From Mesorhizobium shangrilense (GTDB taxonomy: Bacteria > Pseudomonadota > Alphaproteobacteria > Rhizobiales > Rhizobiaceae), in contig NZ_JBEWSZ010000001.1 of the NCBI RefSeq assembly GCF_040537815.1, forward strand, positions 3,472,001 to 3,536,000: a stretch of 64,000 nucleotides of DNA, in the 5' to 3' direction. The translations under genes and the position numbers were made by a program. The notes beneath the pieces were generated by a model, which saw nothing but the letters and a program-made list of their open reading frames with translations, ran no database searches and had not been told where the DNA came from. Numbering within the stretch: position 1 is the first letter of the stretch; each line of letters opens with the position of its first letter. This document shows, piece after piece, positions 27,984 through 36,964 of this stretch.

Positions 27984-29321
27984 TTAGAACGCCGTGCGCA
28001 GCCGCAATCGCAATATTGCGAACAAGCTGAAGCCACGTGTCAGCAGGAAAATGTGCAGCGCCGCCCAAAGGCCATTGTTGCCAAAGGCAGGCGCCAGGGT
28101 CAGCAATGCGGCGACAAAGACAAGAAATGACAGGAGCATCATGTTGCGCATGTCACGCGACCAGGTCGCGCCGATGAAGACCCCGTCCATCTGGAAAGCC
28201 AACACACCGCTGAGCGCTGTGAACGCCGCCCAGGGCATATAGATATCGGCAACGTCGCGGACATCCTGCGAGGTTGTGACCAGGGCGACGAGATCGGCGC
28301 CGCCCTGCAACAGGATGAACGTCGCCACGGCGGCAAGGCCGAGCCCCCAGAATAGGGTCAGCCGCACCGCTTGCCGGAAGGGTGCGGCCGCGCGTGCACC
28401 GATGGCGCGCCCCGCCAGTTGCTCGGCAGCCGTGGCGAAACCATCGAGGAAATAGCCGGCAACGAGAAAGAAGTTCATCAGCACGGCATTGGCCGCCAGC
28501 GTGACTGTGCCGAACTGCGCGCCCTGGCGCGTGAACAGGGCGAAGGCGGCGAGCAGCGAGAACGAGCGGATCATGATGTCGCGGTTGAGCGACAGCATGC
28601 GCAAGAAGGCTGACATGTCGAGCAGGCGGTGGCGGGGCAATCGAGGTGCGACCCGGAAGCGCATGACGACTATGGCCAGGCCGAGCAGCATGGCGAGGAA
28701 TTCGCCAGTGACGGTCGCCCAGGCGACGCCGGCGACACCCCAGCCAAGCTCCAGGCCGAGCAGGAAGCACAGCGCGATGTTGATGCCGTTCAGCACCAGC
28801 TGCAGCATCAGCCCGAGCCCGCCCTCGCCGCGCCCCAGCACGTAGCCGAGGATGGCGTAGTTGATCAGCGAGAAGGGTGCGGCCAGCAGCCTGATGCGGA
28901 TGTAGACGCCCATCGCGTCGCTGACGCGCGGCCCGGCATCCATGAACCACTGGCCACCCGTGGCGACCAATGGCGAGAGCGCCGCAAGCACGATGCCGGC
29001 GACGATCGCGATCAGCACCGCGCGCCAGAACACCGCCTGCTCCTCCAACGCATCGCCGCGCCCGAAAGCCTGCGCGACAAGGCCAGTGGTGCCGGAGCGC
29101 AGGAAATTGAATGAGGTGAAGACGACATCGAAGATCAGTGCGCCTGCAGCGAGCCCGCCCAGAAGAGCCGCATCGCCGAACTGACCGACCACGGCCGTGC
29201 CGACAAGGCCAAGCAGCGGCGTCGTGAGATAGGCAAGCGTCATCGGCACGGCAATGGCGAGCACGGAACGATTGGTGACGACAAACGAGCTGGCGTCGGC
29301 TGGGGATGCACCCTTGTCCAA
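27984..29321 (-). CDS. MATE-family efflux transporter (DinF-like)
   Basis: The open frame extends to 29576, but that would overlap the divergent hydrolase gene. A TTG at 29321 with AAGG about ten bases upstream gives 445 residues (LDKGASPADASSFVVTN), the usual MATE length. The protein has 12 predicted membrane helices in two MatE halves, with LAYLTTPLLGLVGTAVVGQF at the first helix and an internal repeat near 235. MATE proteins export drugs or metabolites in exchange for sodium or protons. The residue after LV in helix 1 is G where many DinF proteins have D. The start codon is uncertain. Confidence 0.85.
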   Translation of the reverse strand: MDKGASPADASSFVVTNRSVLAIAVPMTLAYLTTPLLGLVGTAVVGQFGDAALLGGLAAGALIFDVVFTSFNFLRSGTTGLVAQAFGRGDALEEQAVFWRAVLIAIVAGIVLAALSPLVATGGQWFMDAGPRVSDAMGVYIRIRLLAAPFSLINYAILGYVLGRGEGGLGLMLQLVLNGINIALCFLLGLELGWGVAGVAWATVTGEFLAMLLGLAIVVMRFRVAPRLPRHRLLDMSAFLRMLSLNRDIMIRSFSLLAAFALFTRQGAQFGTVTLAANAVLMNFFLVAGYFLDGFATAAEQLAGRAIGARAAAPFRQAVRLTLFWGLGLAAVATFILLQGGADLVALVTTSQDVRDVADIYMPWAAFTALSGVLAFQMDGVFIGATWSRDMRNMMLLSFLVFVAALLTLAPAFGNNGLWAALHIFLLTRGFSLFAILRLRLRTAF

Positions 29322-29450
29322 GGATTGCTGCCTTGCTGATTGCGGCTTGATCGAGCGCCCGATGTGCCCCACTTTCCACCCGAAGCGCAAATACTCTCGC
29401 GTAACGGCCAATCGAATTCCTCGCCTGGCGCGAGCCCGCCGGACACATCC

Positions 29451-30356
29451 ATGCCCCTGAAAATCGTTCATCATCCCGACTATGACGCCGGGTTTGCCGT
29501 CAACCACCGTTTTCCGATGAGCAAATATCCGCTGCTGATGGAGGCCTTGAGCCAACGGGGACTGGCGCAGCCCCACGCACTAAACATGCCTGAGCCGGCG
29601 CCGGCATCATGGCTGAAGCTCGCCCATGCGGCTGGGTATGTCGAGCAGGTGCTTGCCTGCGAAGTGCCGGCGAAGATCGAGCGCGAGATCGGCTTTCCGG
29701 TGAGCCCACGCGTTTCGCTCAGAGCGCAGCTTGCCACTGGCGGCACGATCCTGGCGTCGCGGCTGGCCCTGCAACACGGCATCGCCTGCAACACCGCCGG
29801 CGGCAGTCATCACGCGCGGCATGCGCAAGGGGCTGGCTTCTGCACCTTCAACGATGTCGCCGTCGCCTCGCTGGTGCTGCTTGCCGAAGGCGCGGCCGCC
29901 AACATCCTGATCGTTGATCTCGATGTGCATCAGGGCGACGGCACGGCGGATATCCTGAGGGACAATCCGCGCGTGTTCACCTTCTCCATGCATGGCGACC
30001 GCAACTATCCGGTGCGCAAGATCGATTCCGATCTCGACGTAGCCCTGCCGGATGGCACCGGAGATGCGGCCTATATCGAGCGGCTCATCGGCATCTTGCC
30101 AACACTGTCCGGCATGGCTCGTTGGGACATCGTCTTCTACAATGCCGGCGTCGACGTCCATGCAGAAGACCGGCTCGGCAGGTTGTCCCTGACGGATGAC
30201 GGGGTGCGTGCCCGCGACGAAACGGTGATCCGCCACTTTCGCGCGCAGGGCATTCCCGTCTGCGGTGTCATCGGCGGGGGCTATTCCACGGACGTGCCCG
30301 CGCTCGCCGCGCGCCATGCCACCCTGTTCGAGGTGGCAGCCAGCTACGCCCGGTAG
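29451..30356 (+). CDS. Histone deacetylase-like (AcuC/AphA superfamily) hydrolase
   Basis: The 301-residue protein starts at ATG 29451 (MPLKIVHHPDYDAGF). It has the zinc-hydrolase hallmarks of the arginase/deacetylase fold: GGSHHARHAQGAGFCTFND with H120 and H121, VDLDVHQGDGTADIL with D156, D158 and H160, and YNAGVDVHAEDRLG. Bacterial relatives remove acyl groups from polyamines, acetoin-related compounds or proteins. The specific substrate is unknown. It is convergent with the next small gene, with only one base between the two stop codons. Confidence 0.85.
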   Translation: MPLKIVHHPDYDAGFAVNHRFPMSKYPLLMEALSQRGLAQPHALNMPEPAPASWLKLAHAAGYVEQVLACEVPAKIEREIGFPVSPRVSLRAQLATGGTILASRLALQHGIACNTAGGSHHARHAQGAGFCTFNDVAVASLVLLAEGAAANILIVDLDVHQGDGTADILRDNPRVFTFSMHGDRNYPVRKIDSDLDVALPDGTGDAAYIERLIGILPTLSGMARWDIVFYNAGVDVHAEDRLGRLSLTDDGVRARDETVIRHFRAQGIPVCGVIGGGYSTDVPALAARHATLFEVAASYAR

Positions 30357-30357
30357 C

Positions 30358-30621
30358 TCACTTCCGGTAATTGGCTACCCTGAGCAGGATGAAGGCCGGA
30401 ATGACGATCGCGGCACCAAGCAGGATATAGCCGAGGAAGCGATAGACGGCGTTGAAGCCGAGATTCCAGAGGTCGATGAAGAACTTCTGGATGCCGTAGA
30501 ACACATCCATCGGCGACCAGCCGAACGCGTTCATCACAAGGCCGACAAGGAACGACACCACCAGCAACTTCAGGACCACCCTGAACGGCGAGTCACCGAG
30601 AAAGCGCGTCAATGCGGACAA
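30358..30621 (-). CDS. Small membrane protein (DUF6460-like)
   Basis: A frame to 30798 exists, but the first part has no protein character. A TTG at 30621 with GGAGAG about nine bases upstream gives 87 residues (LSALTRFLGDSPFRVVLKLL). Two membrane helices are seen (LLVVSFLVGLVMNAFGW and LGYILLGAAIVIPAFILL), with a short helix carrying DVFYGIQKFFIDLWNLGF between them. The pattern matches a small rhizobial integral-membrane family, probably DUF6460, with no known function. Confidence 0.65.
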   Translation of the reverse strand: MSALTRFLGDSPFRVVLKLLVVSFLVGLVMNAFGWSPMDVFYGIQKFFIDLWNLGFNAVYRFLGYILLGAAIVIPAFILLRVANYRK

Positions 30622-30971
30622 GGGCTGTCTCTCCAGATTCGGGTGCCCCGGATTCGGTACACAGGTGCAGAAATACGCACTTGGTTCCCCGGCTTCAAGC
30701 CATGCCCGCGAGTTTGCGGTTTCAGGCCGGGGGACGAGGCCGCCGGGAAGCCAGCGCGCCGACCCGCGTTCCCAATCGGCGTCCCTCAGCCTTGACACTC
30801 ATGTTGCAGTGCAGCAAACTCTGGGTGTCGAGGGCAGCCCGTTGAGATCAACCAGCCAGCTTCATTCGTACAGCCTGGATACAGGCTTACGCAGTTTCGC
30901 CGCCGCAGCACAGGCGCTTCCGCCAGGATTGCCGCGCAAATGCCCTCAAACACAGCGGATGGACGACAAGA
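30622..30971. other. 350-bp region upstream of the acyltransferase gene
   Basis: No frame with a ribosome binding site or recognisable product is present. It probably contains the rightward promoter of the acyltransferase gene and the leftward promoter of the small membrane protein. No repeat or RNA gene was recognised. Confidence 0.4.
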
Positions 30972-32864
30972 ATGAACTACAGGCGAGACATCGATGGCCT
31001 GAGGGCCGTTGCGGTGCTTCCGGTCGTGCTCTTTCACTTCGGAGTCTCCGCCATTCCCGGGGGCTTCACCGGCGTCGACATTTTCTTCGTCATATCCGGC
31101 TACCTGATCAGTGGCAGCCTGCTGGATGACCTCGATCGCGGTCAGTTCTCGATCGCACGGTTCTACTGGCGCCGGGCGCGACGCATCCTGCCGGCCCTGG
31201 TCTTCGTCATTCTGCTCACCTGCATCGCGGCCTGGTTCATCCTGCTGCCGTCGGACCTGCACGAATTTAGCCTGAGCGTCATTGCGGCGTCCACCTTCTG
31301 GTCGAACATCTATTTCTGGAAAACGACCAACTACTTCTCGATCGATGCCGAGTTGCGACCGCTGCTGCACACATGGTCGCTCTCCGTGGAGGAGCAATAC
31401 TACATCTTCGCCCCGATCCTGATGTTCCTGATCTACCGCTATCTGGGCAAGCGCTGGCTGCTCGTGCTGGTGCCGATCATCATCGGCAGCTTCGTGCTGG
31501 CAATCATGGCGACCTCACTGGCGCCGACAGCCGGTTTCTACCTGTTGCCGACGCGCATATGGGAACTCATGCTGGGCGCGGTGCTCATGCTGAGACGCCC
31601 GCCCGCAATCGGAAACCGGCTCTCGATGGAGCTTCTGGGACTGGCCGGCTTCGGCCTGATTGCCTACGGGTTCCTGACGATCTCGGAGAGCGATCCGTTT
31701 CCCGGCTACAACGCCTTGTTTCCCTGCATCGGCACGGCGCTGCTGATCTATGTCGGCCAGAATCCACCGACCGCTGACAGGCCGGCGACGATCGCGACGC
31801 GAATTCTCCAGTTCAGCCCGTTCGTCTGGATAGGCCTGATCTCATACTCGCTGTATCTCGTTCACTGGCCGATCAACTCGTTTGTCCATTATCTCTCCCT
31901 GCAGAACGTCAGCGTGCCCACGGTCATCGCCATGATGGTCGGCAGCCTTGCGCTTGCGACATTCTCCTGGAAATATGTCGAGCAGCCCTTTCGGCAGAAA
32001 CGGCCGTTCACGGCACCGTTGCCGATCTTCGCCTTTTCAAGCGCGGCGATTGCCATTCTGTGCGCATTCGGCGCCGCCGGCGCGCTCGGCAAAGGGTTTC
32101 CACAACGGTTTCCCGATTTCTCCACGCAGAAGGTGGCTGTCGGTAGCTGGCGCAACGGTGTCTGTTTCAACGAGGGCTCGAGCCCGATAGAAACGTGGAA
32201 CCTGGCGGATTGCACACTCACACACGGCTTTGCCACCAATGTCATGCTTTGGGGAGATTCTTTCGCCGCGCATTATGTTTCGGGGCTCGAAGCCAACATC
32301 GACAAGATCCAGGCCAACGTAGTCCAATACACCTACGCCGGCTGCCCGCCGGACCTCTCGTATTTTTCCTACGCCCGCCCTAGCTGCAGCCGTTTCAACA
32401 AGCGGGCCTTGACCGTCATTCGAGATGCCGGAATCCAGTCGGTCATCCTCAGCGGTCGCTGGACCGACTACGAGACCCGAGGGTTTGGCGGCCTTCAGCA
32501 GACAATCGAGACGCTCCACGGTCTGGGCGTGCGCGTGTATGTCATCGGCCAATCACCGGAATTCATCGCCGACGTCCAGAAAATCGCATTCTTCGCCAGG
32601 CGGGCGCATGCCGATAATCTGGAATGGCCCATGGCCATGGATCCCAGGATCAACGAAAAGGTGCAGCCTTTCACCAAAGGAGCCACCTTCATCGATCCGC
32701 TGACGTCGCTGTGCGATACAAAAGGCTGCTCATATGCCGATGCCGGCACCGGTCAGTTCCTTTATTTCGACTACGGCCATTTCTCGACGGCAGGGGCAAT
32801 CCTGGCCGTCTCAAAATACTGGCCGAGCTTTGCCGCCAGCGCCGAGGTTGCGAAGGCGAAGTGA
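30972..32864 (+). CDS. Acyltransferase 3 fused to SGNH domain (OafA/YrhL-like)
   Basis: The 630-residue protein begins MNYRRDIDGLRAVAVLPVV, the R-x-x-D-G-x-R-x-x-A motif of acyltransferase family 3. About ten membrane helices fill residues 1-370 (HTWSLSVEEQYYIFAPIL near 140). A periplasmic SGNH-like domain follows, with WGDSFAAHY around residue 428 and the D-x-x-H pair in DYGHFST around 600. Such proteins O-acetylate lipopolysaccharide, capsule or peptidoglycan. The Shine-Dalgarno is weak (GGATGGACGACAAG). The gene opens a region rich in surface-related functions. Confidence 0.9.
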   Translation: MNYRRDIDGLRAVAVLPVVLFHFGVSAIPGGFTGVDIFFVISGYLISGSLLDDLDRGQFSIARFYWRRARRILPALVFVILLTCIAAWFILLPSDLHEFSLSVIAASTFWSNIYFWKTTNYFSIDAELRPLLHTWSLSVEEQYYIFAPILMFLIYRYLGKRWLLVLVPIIIGSFVLAIMATSLAPTAGFYLLPTRIWELMLGAVLMLRRPPAIGNRLSMELLGLAGFGLIAYGFLTISESDPFPGYNALFPCIGTALLIYVGQNPPTADRPATIATRILQFSPFVWIGLISYSLYLVHWPINSFVHYLSLQNVSVPTVIAMMVGSLALATFSWKYVEQPFRQKRPFTAPLPIFAFSSAAIAILCAFGAAGALGKGFPQRFPDFSTQKVAVGSWRNGVCFNEGSSPIETWNLADCTLTHGFATNVMLWGDSFAAHYVSGLEANIDKIQANVVQYTYAGCPPDLSYFSYARPSCSRFNKRALTVIRDAGIQSVILSGRWTDYETRGFGGLQQTIETLHGLGVRVYVIGQSPEFIADVQKIAFFARRAHADNLEWPMAMDPRINEKVQPFTKGATFIDPLTSLCDTKGCSYADAGTGQFLYFDYGHFSTAGAILAVSKYWPSFAASAEVAKAK

Positions 32865-33355
32865 AACAAACAAATAACGGGAGAGAGGCGACCCGCGTCG
32901 CCCCCCGAAACTGTTACATTCTGATGTCGTGCGATAGACTGCACTGTTAGAGCAACCGGTGACGCAGGCGAAATGGCTCGGCCTTTCATCCTCTGTACAG
33001 GGGTGCGCGAGTGATGCCCTGTCTCGCAGGTGGGCAAACCAAAACGGTTAAATATTCGTAAACAAATTCGCTTTAATTGATTGAAAATAAAGCAGAAAAT
33101 CTTCACTTTCCGATTTTCCGCAATGTGCCCGCAATTTTCGCCTGCGAGACAGTCAGTGTCTTTCACGTGATGGATCGCACGGCAAATCAGCTCCCAATGA
33201 TATATGCGCCACGTCCGTTCGTGTGACCACGGCGCCGAGCGATCATTCCAAGCGAGAGACAACGAAACCGGAGTACGGCCCGCCCCAAATGGCCGCGCTC
33301 TCAAAGGATCAAATCCGCGCGTTGAGTGCTGCGCATGTGTGTCTGGAGTAATGCA
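32865..33355. other. 490-bp AT-rich intergenic region with a 12-bp inverted repeat
   Basis: CTGTCTCGCAGG (33019-33030) and CCTGCGAGACAG (33141-33152) are perfect inverted copies flanking a 110-bp block that is clearly AT-rich against the surroundings (TTAAATATTCGTAAACAAAT near 33050). No protein frame is credible. It may be a small inserted element or the complex promoter of the following outer-membrane protein gene. Confidence 0.45.
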
Positions 33356-33979
33356 ATGTCCTCTCAAAAAATGATTGCCCTGGCGGGAACTGCCCTTGCG
33401 CTCGCCGCCTGTTTGAATGGATCGGCGATGGCCGCCGACCTCTCGCCTGCCTACAACGATGCCCCGGCCTTTCAGTGGAGCGGCGCCTATTTCGGCGCCC
33501 ATGGAGGCACGGCGTTCACAAGAATGCCAAACCCGTTTGCCGACAGGAACGGCTTCGATGCCGGTGTCCAGGCCGGATACAACGTCCAGATGGGACCAGC
33601 GGTTCTGGGTGCGGAGGTCGAAGGCTCCTATCTGGGCGGAGCCGAACACGATGTTCGGGGCGGCAAGGTCAAGGAAAAGTGGCGCGCCGCCGCCAAGGCC
33701 AAGGCCGGCCTCAGTTTCGATCAGACGCTGGTGTTTGGAACCGGCGGCGTGGCGCTCACCAAGTTCGAGAAGGGCGATAACCTGACCGACAGCAGCGGAT
33801 GGAAAACCGGATATCTGGTCGGCGCTGGCATCGAGCAGGCCTTTGCCGGCGGCCTCTCTGCCAAGGTCGAATATGACTATATCCGCACGCCGGACGTCGA
33901 GACGACGACCGCGCTTGGCACATCCAAGTCGACGATCGCAAGCCATGAGTTGAAAGCCGGCGTCAACTACCGGTTTTAG
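33356..33979 (+). CDS. Small outer-membrane beta-barrel protein
   Basis: The ATG at 33356 follows GGAGTAATGC; a frame from 33326 lacks a signal. The product has 207 residues with a signal peptide (MIALAGTALALAACLNGSAMA inside the first 30). The mature part has alternating beta strands typical of the Omp25/Omp31-like eight-stranded barrels of rhizobia: WSGAYFGAHGGTAF, NGFDAGVQAGYNVQMGPAVLG, and the terminal phenylalanine signature LKAGVNYRF. LAAC resembles a lipobox but lies within a normal signal sequence. It is probably a surface or porin-like protein; the function is unknown. Confidence 0.8.
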   Translation: MSSQKMIALAGTALALAACLNGSAMAADLSPAYNDAPAFQWSGAYFGAHGGTAFTRMPNPFADRNGFDAGVQAGYNVQMGPAVLGAEVEGSYLGGAEHDVRGGKVKEKWRAAAKAKAGLSFDQTLVFGTGGVALTKFEKGDNLTDSSGWKTGYLVGAGIEQAFAGGLSAKVEYDYIRTPDVETTTALGTSKSTIASHELKAGVNYRF

Positions 33980-34041
33980 ACCACGGCCTCGCTCGGCCGC
34001 GGCATACCCGCCGCGTCCCGGTTCAGTGAAGGGCATCGTAT

Positions 34042-34101
34042 GGAGAGAGCAGTTTCCGGGATGGATTGGCCACGGTCAATCCGCTCGTAACTGCTCTCTC
34101 C
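34042..34101. other. 60-nt near-perfect hairpin
   Basis: GGAGAGAGCAGTT (34042-34054) is perfectly complementary to AACTGCTCTCTCC (34089-34101), and inside them GGATTG and CAATCC also pair. No T-tract follows. It lies between the barrel-protein gene and the lipoprotein gene and could be a terminator without U-tail, an RNA element or a dispersed palindrome. Confidence 0.55.
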
Positions 34102-34203
34102 GTTCGTCATGAAAATCCGCAGCGCGCCAAATGTCGCGTCGTAATGTCGGTGTAATCTTCGCGATCTACTTGCCTGTCGCCAACCTCACGACAGGAATCA
34201 GAC

Positions 34204-34596
34204 ATGCCCCTACATGGCGCGGGTCGCCTCAGAGGTGTCCTGGGTGCGTTTGTCGTTGCAACTGTGTTTGCGCTGACGGGATGCGCCTCCGACATCATGA
34301 AGAACTATATTGGACAGCCCATTGAATCGGTCGTCCTCGACTATGGCCCACCAACCACGATTGTCGATCTCGGCCAAGGCGAACGGGCCTATCAATGGCG
34401 AAAGATATCCACCAACGTGGTTTCCGGCTCATCGAGTGGCGAGGTTCGCCACACCAAGCACGGCACCGAATATCAAACGACCGAAACGCCCGGGTACGTG
34501 GAACGTCAGGAATGTTTCTACACCTTCTATGCCCGAGCATCCGCAGGCCGCTGGTTCGTGACCAATTTTCGCCAACCGAAGCTTGAATGTGAGTAG
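34204..34596 (+). CDS. Small lipoprotein of unknown function
   Basis: The 130-residue product has a signal sequence ending in the lipobox LTGC, with the lipidated cysteine near residue 27. The mature part starts CASDIMKNYIGQPIESVVLDYGPP, resembling SmpA/BamE-type small lipoproteins in which a short helix precedes a strand. Later comes ECFYTFYARASAGRWFV with a conserved cysteine, and a second cysteine sits at the C-terminus (KLECE). AGGAATCAG precedes the ATG. The function is unknown. It lies just before a two-component system but is not overlapping. Confidence 0.75.
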   Translation: MPLHGAGRLRGVLGAFVVATVFALTGCASDIMKNYIGQPIESVVLDYGPPTTIVDLGQGERAYQWRKISTNVVSGSSSGEVRHTKHGTEYQTTETPGYVERQECFYTFYARASAGRWFVTNFRQPKLECE

Positions 34597-34712
34597 ACCG
34601 TAGGCGCCATCTGGCACTTGTCGCATCCGGGCAACCGTTTTACCGCCACGCCACGGCTCAGGCTCCTTCCCCCGACCGGGGGACCGCCGGTCCAAACTGA
34701 CGGAGAATGCAC

Positions 34713-35387
34713 ATGCGCATCTTGCTGGTAGAGGACGAGCCGGAAATGGCTTCGGTCCTCAAGACCGCGCTGGAGCGTCAGGACATCGTTGTCGATCATG
34801 TTTCGACACTCGCCGACGCCGAGGCCATGGCGCGGCTTGGGCATCATGACGCCGTCATTCTGGATCGCCGCCTGCCCGACGGCGACGGCCTCAGCCTCAT
34901 ACCGCGCCTGCGCGCCCTGCATCTGGAGGCACCGGTGATCGCGCTGACCGCGATGAGCGGTCTCGATGACCGCGTCGCCGGGCTTGATGCCGGCGCAGAC
35001 GACTACATGGTCAAGCCGTTCGCCACGGTGGAGCTGGTCGCCCGGCTGCATGCCCTGCGCCGGCGTTCATTCACCTCGCGCACCAACCAGACAGTGGTCG
35101 GCCGGCTCACCTATGACTTCCGACACCGCGAAGCGCTGGTCGAGGATCAGGCATTGGAATTGCCACGGCGTGAGCGTCTTGTCCTCGAAACACTCATTCG
35201 CCGGCCCGGCCGAACCATCATGCGCAGCGCATTGGAGGAGGCTGTCTACGCCCTGGATGACGAAATCGGCTCCAACGCCCTGGACGCGCATATATCCCGG
35301 CTACGCCGCAAACTCGAGGACGTCGCCGCCGGCATCGAGATCCGGGCAATCCGCAACCTTGGCTATCTTTTACGGGCCGCGTCATGA
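34713..35387 (+). CDS. OmpR/PhoB-type response regulator
   Basis: ATG 34713 is preferred over 34707 because the GGAG lies only one base before the latter. The product has 224 residues. The receiver domain starts MRILLVEDEPEMASV and has the phosphorylation site D51 in VILDRRLPDGDG and YMVKPFA with the conserved lysine. The C-terminal winged helix (about 130-222) includes LDAHISRLRRKLED and a last strand ending IRNLGYLLRA. The start of the sensor gene overlaps it by 4 bp (ATGA), so the two form one signalling pair. Confidence 0.93.
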   Translation: MRILLVEDEPEMASVLKTALERQDIVVDHVSTLADAEAMARLGHHDAVILDRRLPDGDGLSLIPRLRALHLEAPVIALTAMSGLDDRVAGLDAGADDYMVKPFATVELVARLHALRRRSFTSRTNQTVVGRLTYDFRHREALVEDQALELPRRERLVLETLIRRPGRTIMRSALEEAVYALDDEIGSNALDAHISRLRRKLEDVAAGIEIRAIRNLGYLLRAAS

Positions 35388-36814
35388 AGGAGTTGCGCGC
35401 CCGCTCGCTGCAGTGGGTCCTGGTCCGGCGGCTGATCCTGCTGCAGGCGGCGACGCTTCTCATATTCATCGTCTTATGCGTGGCCGCGTTGTGGATCGCC
35501 AATCCACGGCTGCTGATTGACAACGAGGCAGCTGTCGACGCCCTGAAAAATGCGGTCTATCGCGACAGCAATGGCAAATTGATCGTCCATGAAACCGAGG
35601 AGCTGCGATCCTTTCGCGAGGAATTTCCCAATGTCTGGTACATCATTCGCGACAGCGGCGGCCAGAGCATTCGCTTTGGGAACGTGCCCGACGTCTACAA
35701 CAAGGATTTTGGCGGTCTGCTGAGCGAAGTAGACCATGCAACCCTTGGATTTTCCGAGGATGACCTGCGGCCGGAAGCCTATATCGAAAAAGCCGCGACC
35801 AAGGCCGGCATGATGCAGATCATGGCGGCGACACGATCATCGCGCGGCGAAACCGAAGGACTTGAAGTCAACATCTCGGCCACGGTCGACGTGGCGAGGA
35901 ATCCCGACGGCAGCAGGAACTGGGAAAAAGCCCTGCCAGCACTTGCGGTCATCATCGCAATATTGCTGCTGCCGATCATTCTGGTCATGGGGGCGACGAC
36001 CCTTGTGACGACACCAGCGGTCGTTCGCCGGTCCTTCGCCGGTCTTGTCGACACCGCCGACCAGGCCGCGCGCATCGATATCGACACACGCGCGATGCAA
36101 CTCCCGGTCAAGCGCGTGCCCCAGGAAATCGCACCGCTGGTCCATGCCTTCAACCAGACGCTTGCGCGCCTTGCCCAAGGCTATGACCGGCACAACCGCT
36201 TTCTTACCGATGCGGCGCATGAACTGCGCACGCCCATCGCCATACTGCGGACGCGCGCCGAACTGCTGAAGAAGGAGCCCCAGAGCGTTCGCCTCGTCCA
36301 GGATATCGAGCGTCTGTCGCATCTGGCGCAACAACTGCTGGACCATCAAATGCTCGACCGCCCGGCAAGCGAACGCCAGATCGTCGACCTGACCGAACTT
36401 GTCAGCCGGGTCGCGGCCGATTTCGCGCCGCTCGCCATCGAAGCTGGCTACGACCTTGCCTTCGAACCCTCCACCAGCACGATCCATGTCGAGGTGAACA
36501 CGCTGCAGATCGAGCGCGCGCTGGCAAACATTGTTCGCAATGCGATCGACCACGGCGGGGCCAGGGGCACGATCACGGTGGCGATCGACGAGACGGGCGG
36601 CATTGAAGTCCGGGATGAAGGTCCTGGTATTCCGGCGGAGGAACACGAGAATGTCTTCGAGCCCTTCTACCGCCTGCAGCCACAGTCACGCGGAGCCGGA
36701 CTGGGATTGAACCTCGCCCGGCAGATAGCCTCGCTGCATGACGGAACGATCAGGATATTGAACGGCTCATGGCCTGGCGCCCGCATCCGAATGCAGCTGC
36801 CTGTTCGTTCGTGA
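35384..36814 (+). CDS. Sensor histidine kinase, partner of the preceding regulator
   Basis: The 476-residue membrane kinase has a first membrane helix at about 14-35 (LILLQAATLLIFIVLCVAAL), a periplasmic domain of about 150 residues, and a second helix near 190-210. A HAMP-like linker follows, then HisKA with H279 in TDAAHELRTPIAILRT and an ATPase domain with NIVRNAIDHG, VRDEGPGIP and GAGLGLNLARQI. The periplasmic domain has no recognised ligand motif. The pair resembles QseBC/PmrAB-like systems in layout. Downstream lie a long hairpin and then the leftward repeat-protein genes. Confidence 0.92.
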   Translation: MKELRARSLQWVLVRRLILLQAATLLIFIVLCVAALWIANPRLLIDNEAAVDALKNAVYRDSNGKLIVHETEELRSFREEFPNVWYIIRDSGGQSIRFGNVPDVYNKDFGGLLSEVDHATLGFSEDDLRPEAYIEKAATKAGMMQIMAATRSSRGETEGLEVNISATVDVARNPDGSRNWEKALPALAVIIAILLLPIILVMGATTLVTTPAVVRRSFAGLVDTADQAARIDIDTRAMQLPVKRVPQEIAPLVHAFNQTLARLAQGYDRHNRFLTDAAHELRTPIAILRTRAELLKKEPQSVRLVQDIERLSHLAQQLLDHQMLDRPASERQIVDLTELVSRVAADFAPLAIEAGYDLAFEPSTSTIHVEVNTLQIERALANIVRNAIDHGGARGTITVAIDETGGIEVRDEGPGIPAEEHENVFEPFYRLQPQSRGAGLGLNLARQIASLHDGTIRILNGSWPGARIRMQLPVRS

Positions 36815-36852
36815 CAAGTTTCAACGGGAACCAAACGGGACATCGGAATGGC

Positions 36853-36906
36853 ACCAGCTGGCAGGGGCGAGCGCACGGGTACGTGCGCTTGCCCCTGCCA
36901 GCTGGT
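36853..36906. terminator. 25-bp-stem hairpin between sensor kinase and repeat-protein gene
   Basis: Positions 36853-36877 pair with 36882-36906 over 25 bp, with a single G-U pair (starting ACCAGCTGGCAGGGGC) and a 4-nt loop, GGTA. It separates two convergent genes and could terminate both, although neither side has a T-run. Its length and near-perfection are unusual for a simple terminator. Confidence 0.6.
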
Positions 36907-36964
36907 TGATTGGCGCTGCCGATATGCAGCCGTCACTCGGTAATACCAAAAGAGCCCGCAAGAT

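Noticed and set aside
33326-33355. Earlier start for the outer-membrane barrel protein
   Set aside because: The extra ten residues would spoil the signal peptide, and GGAG is well placed for the ATG at 33356.
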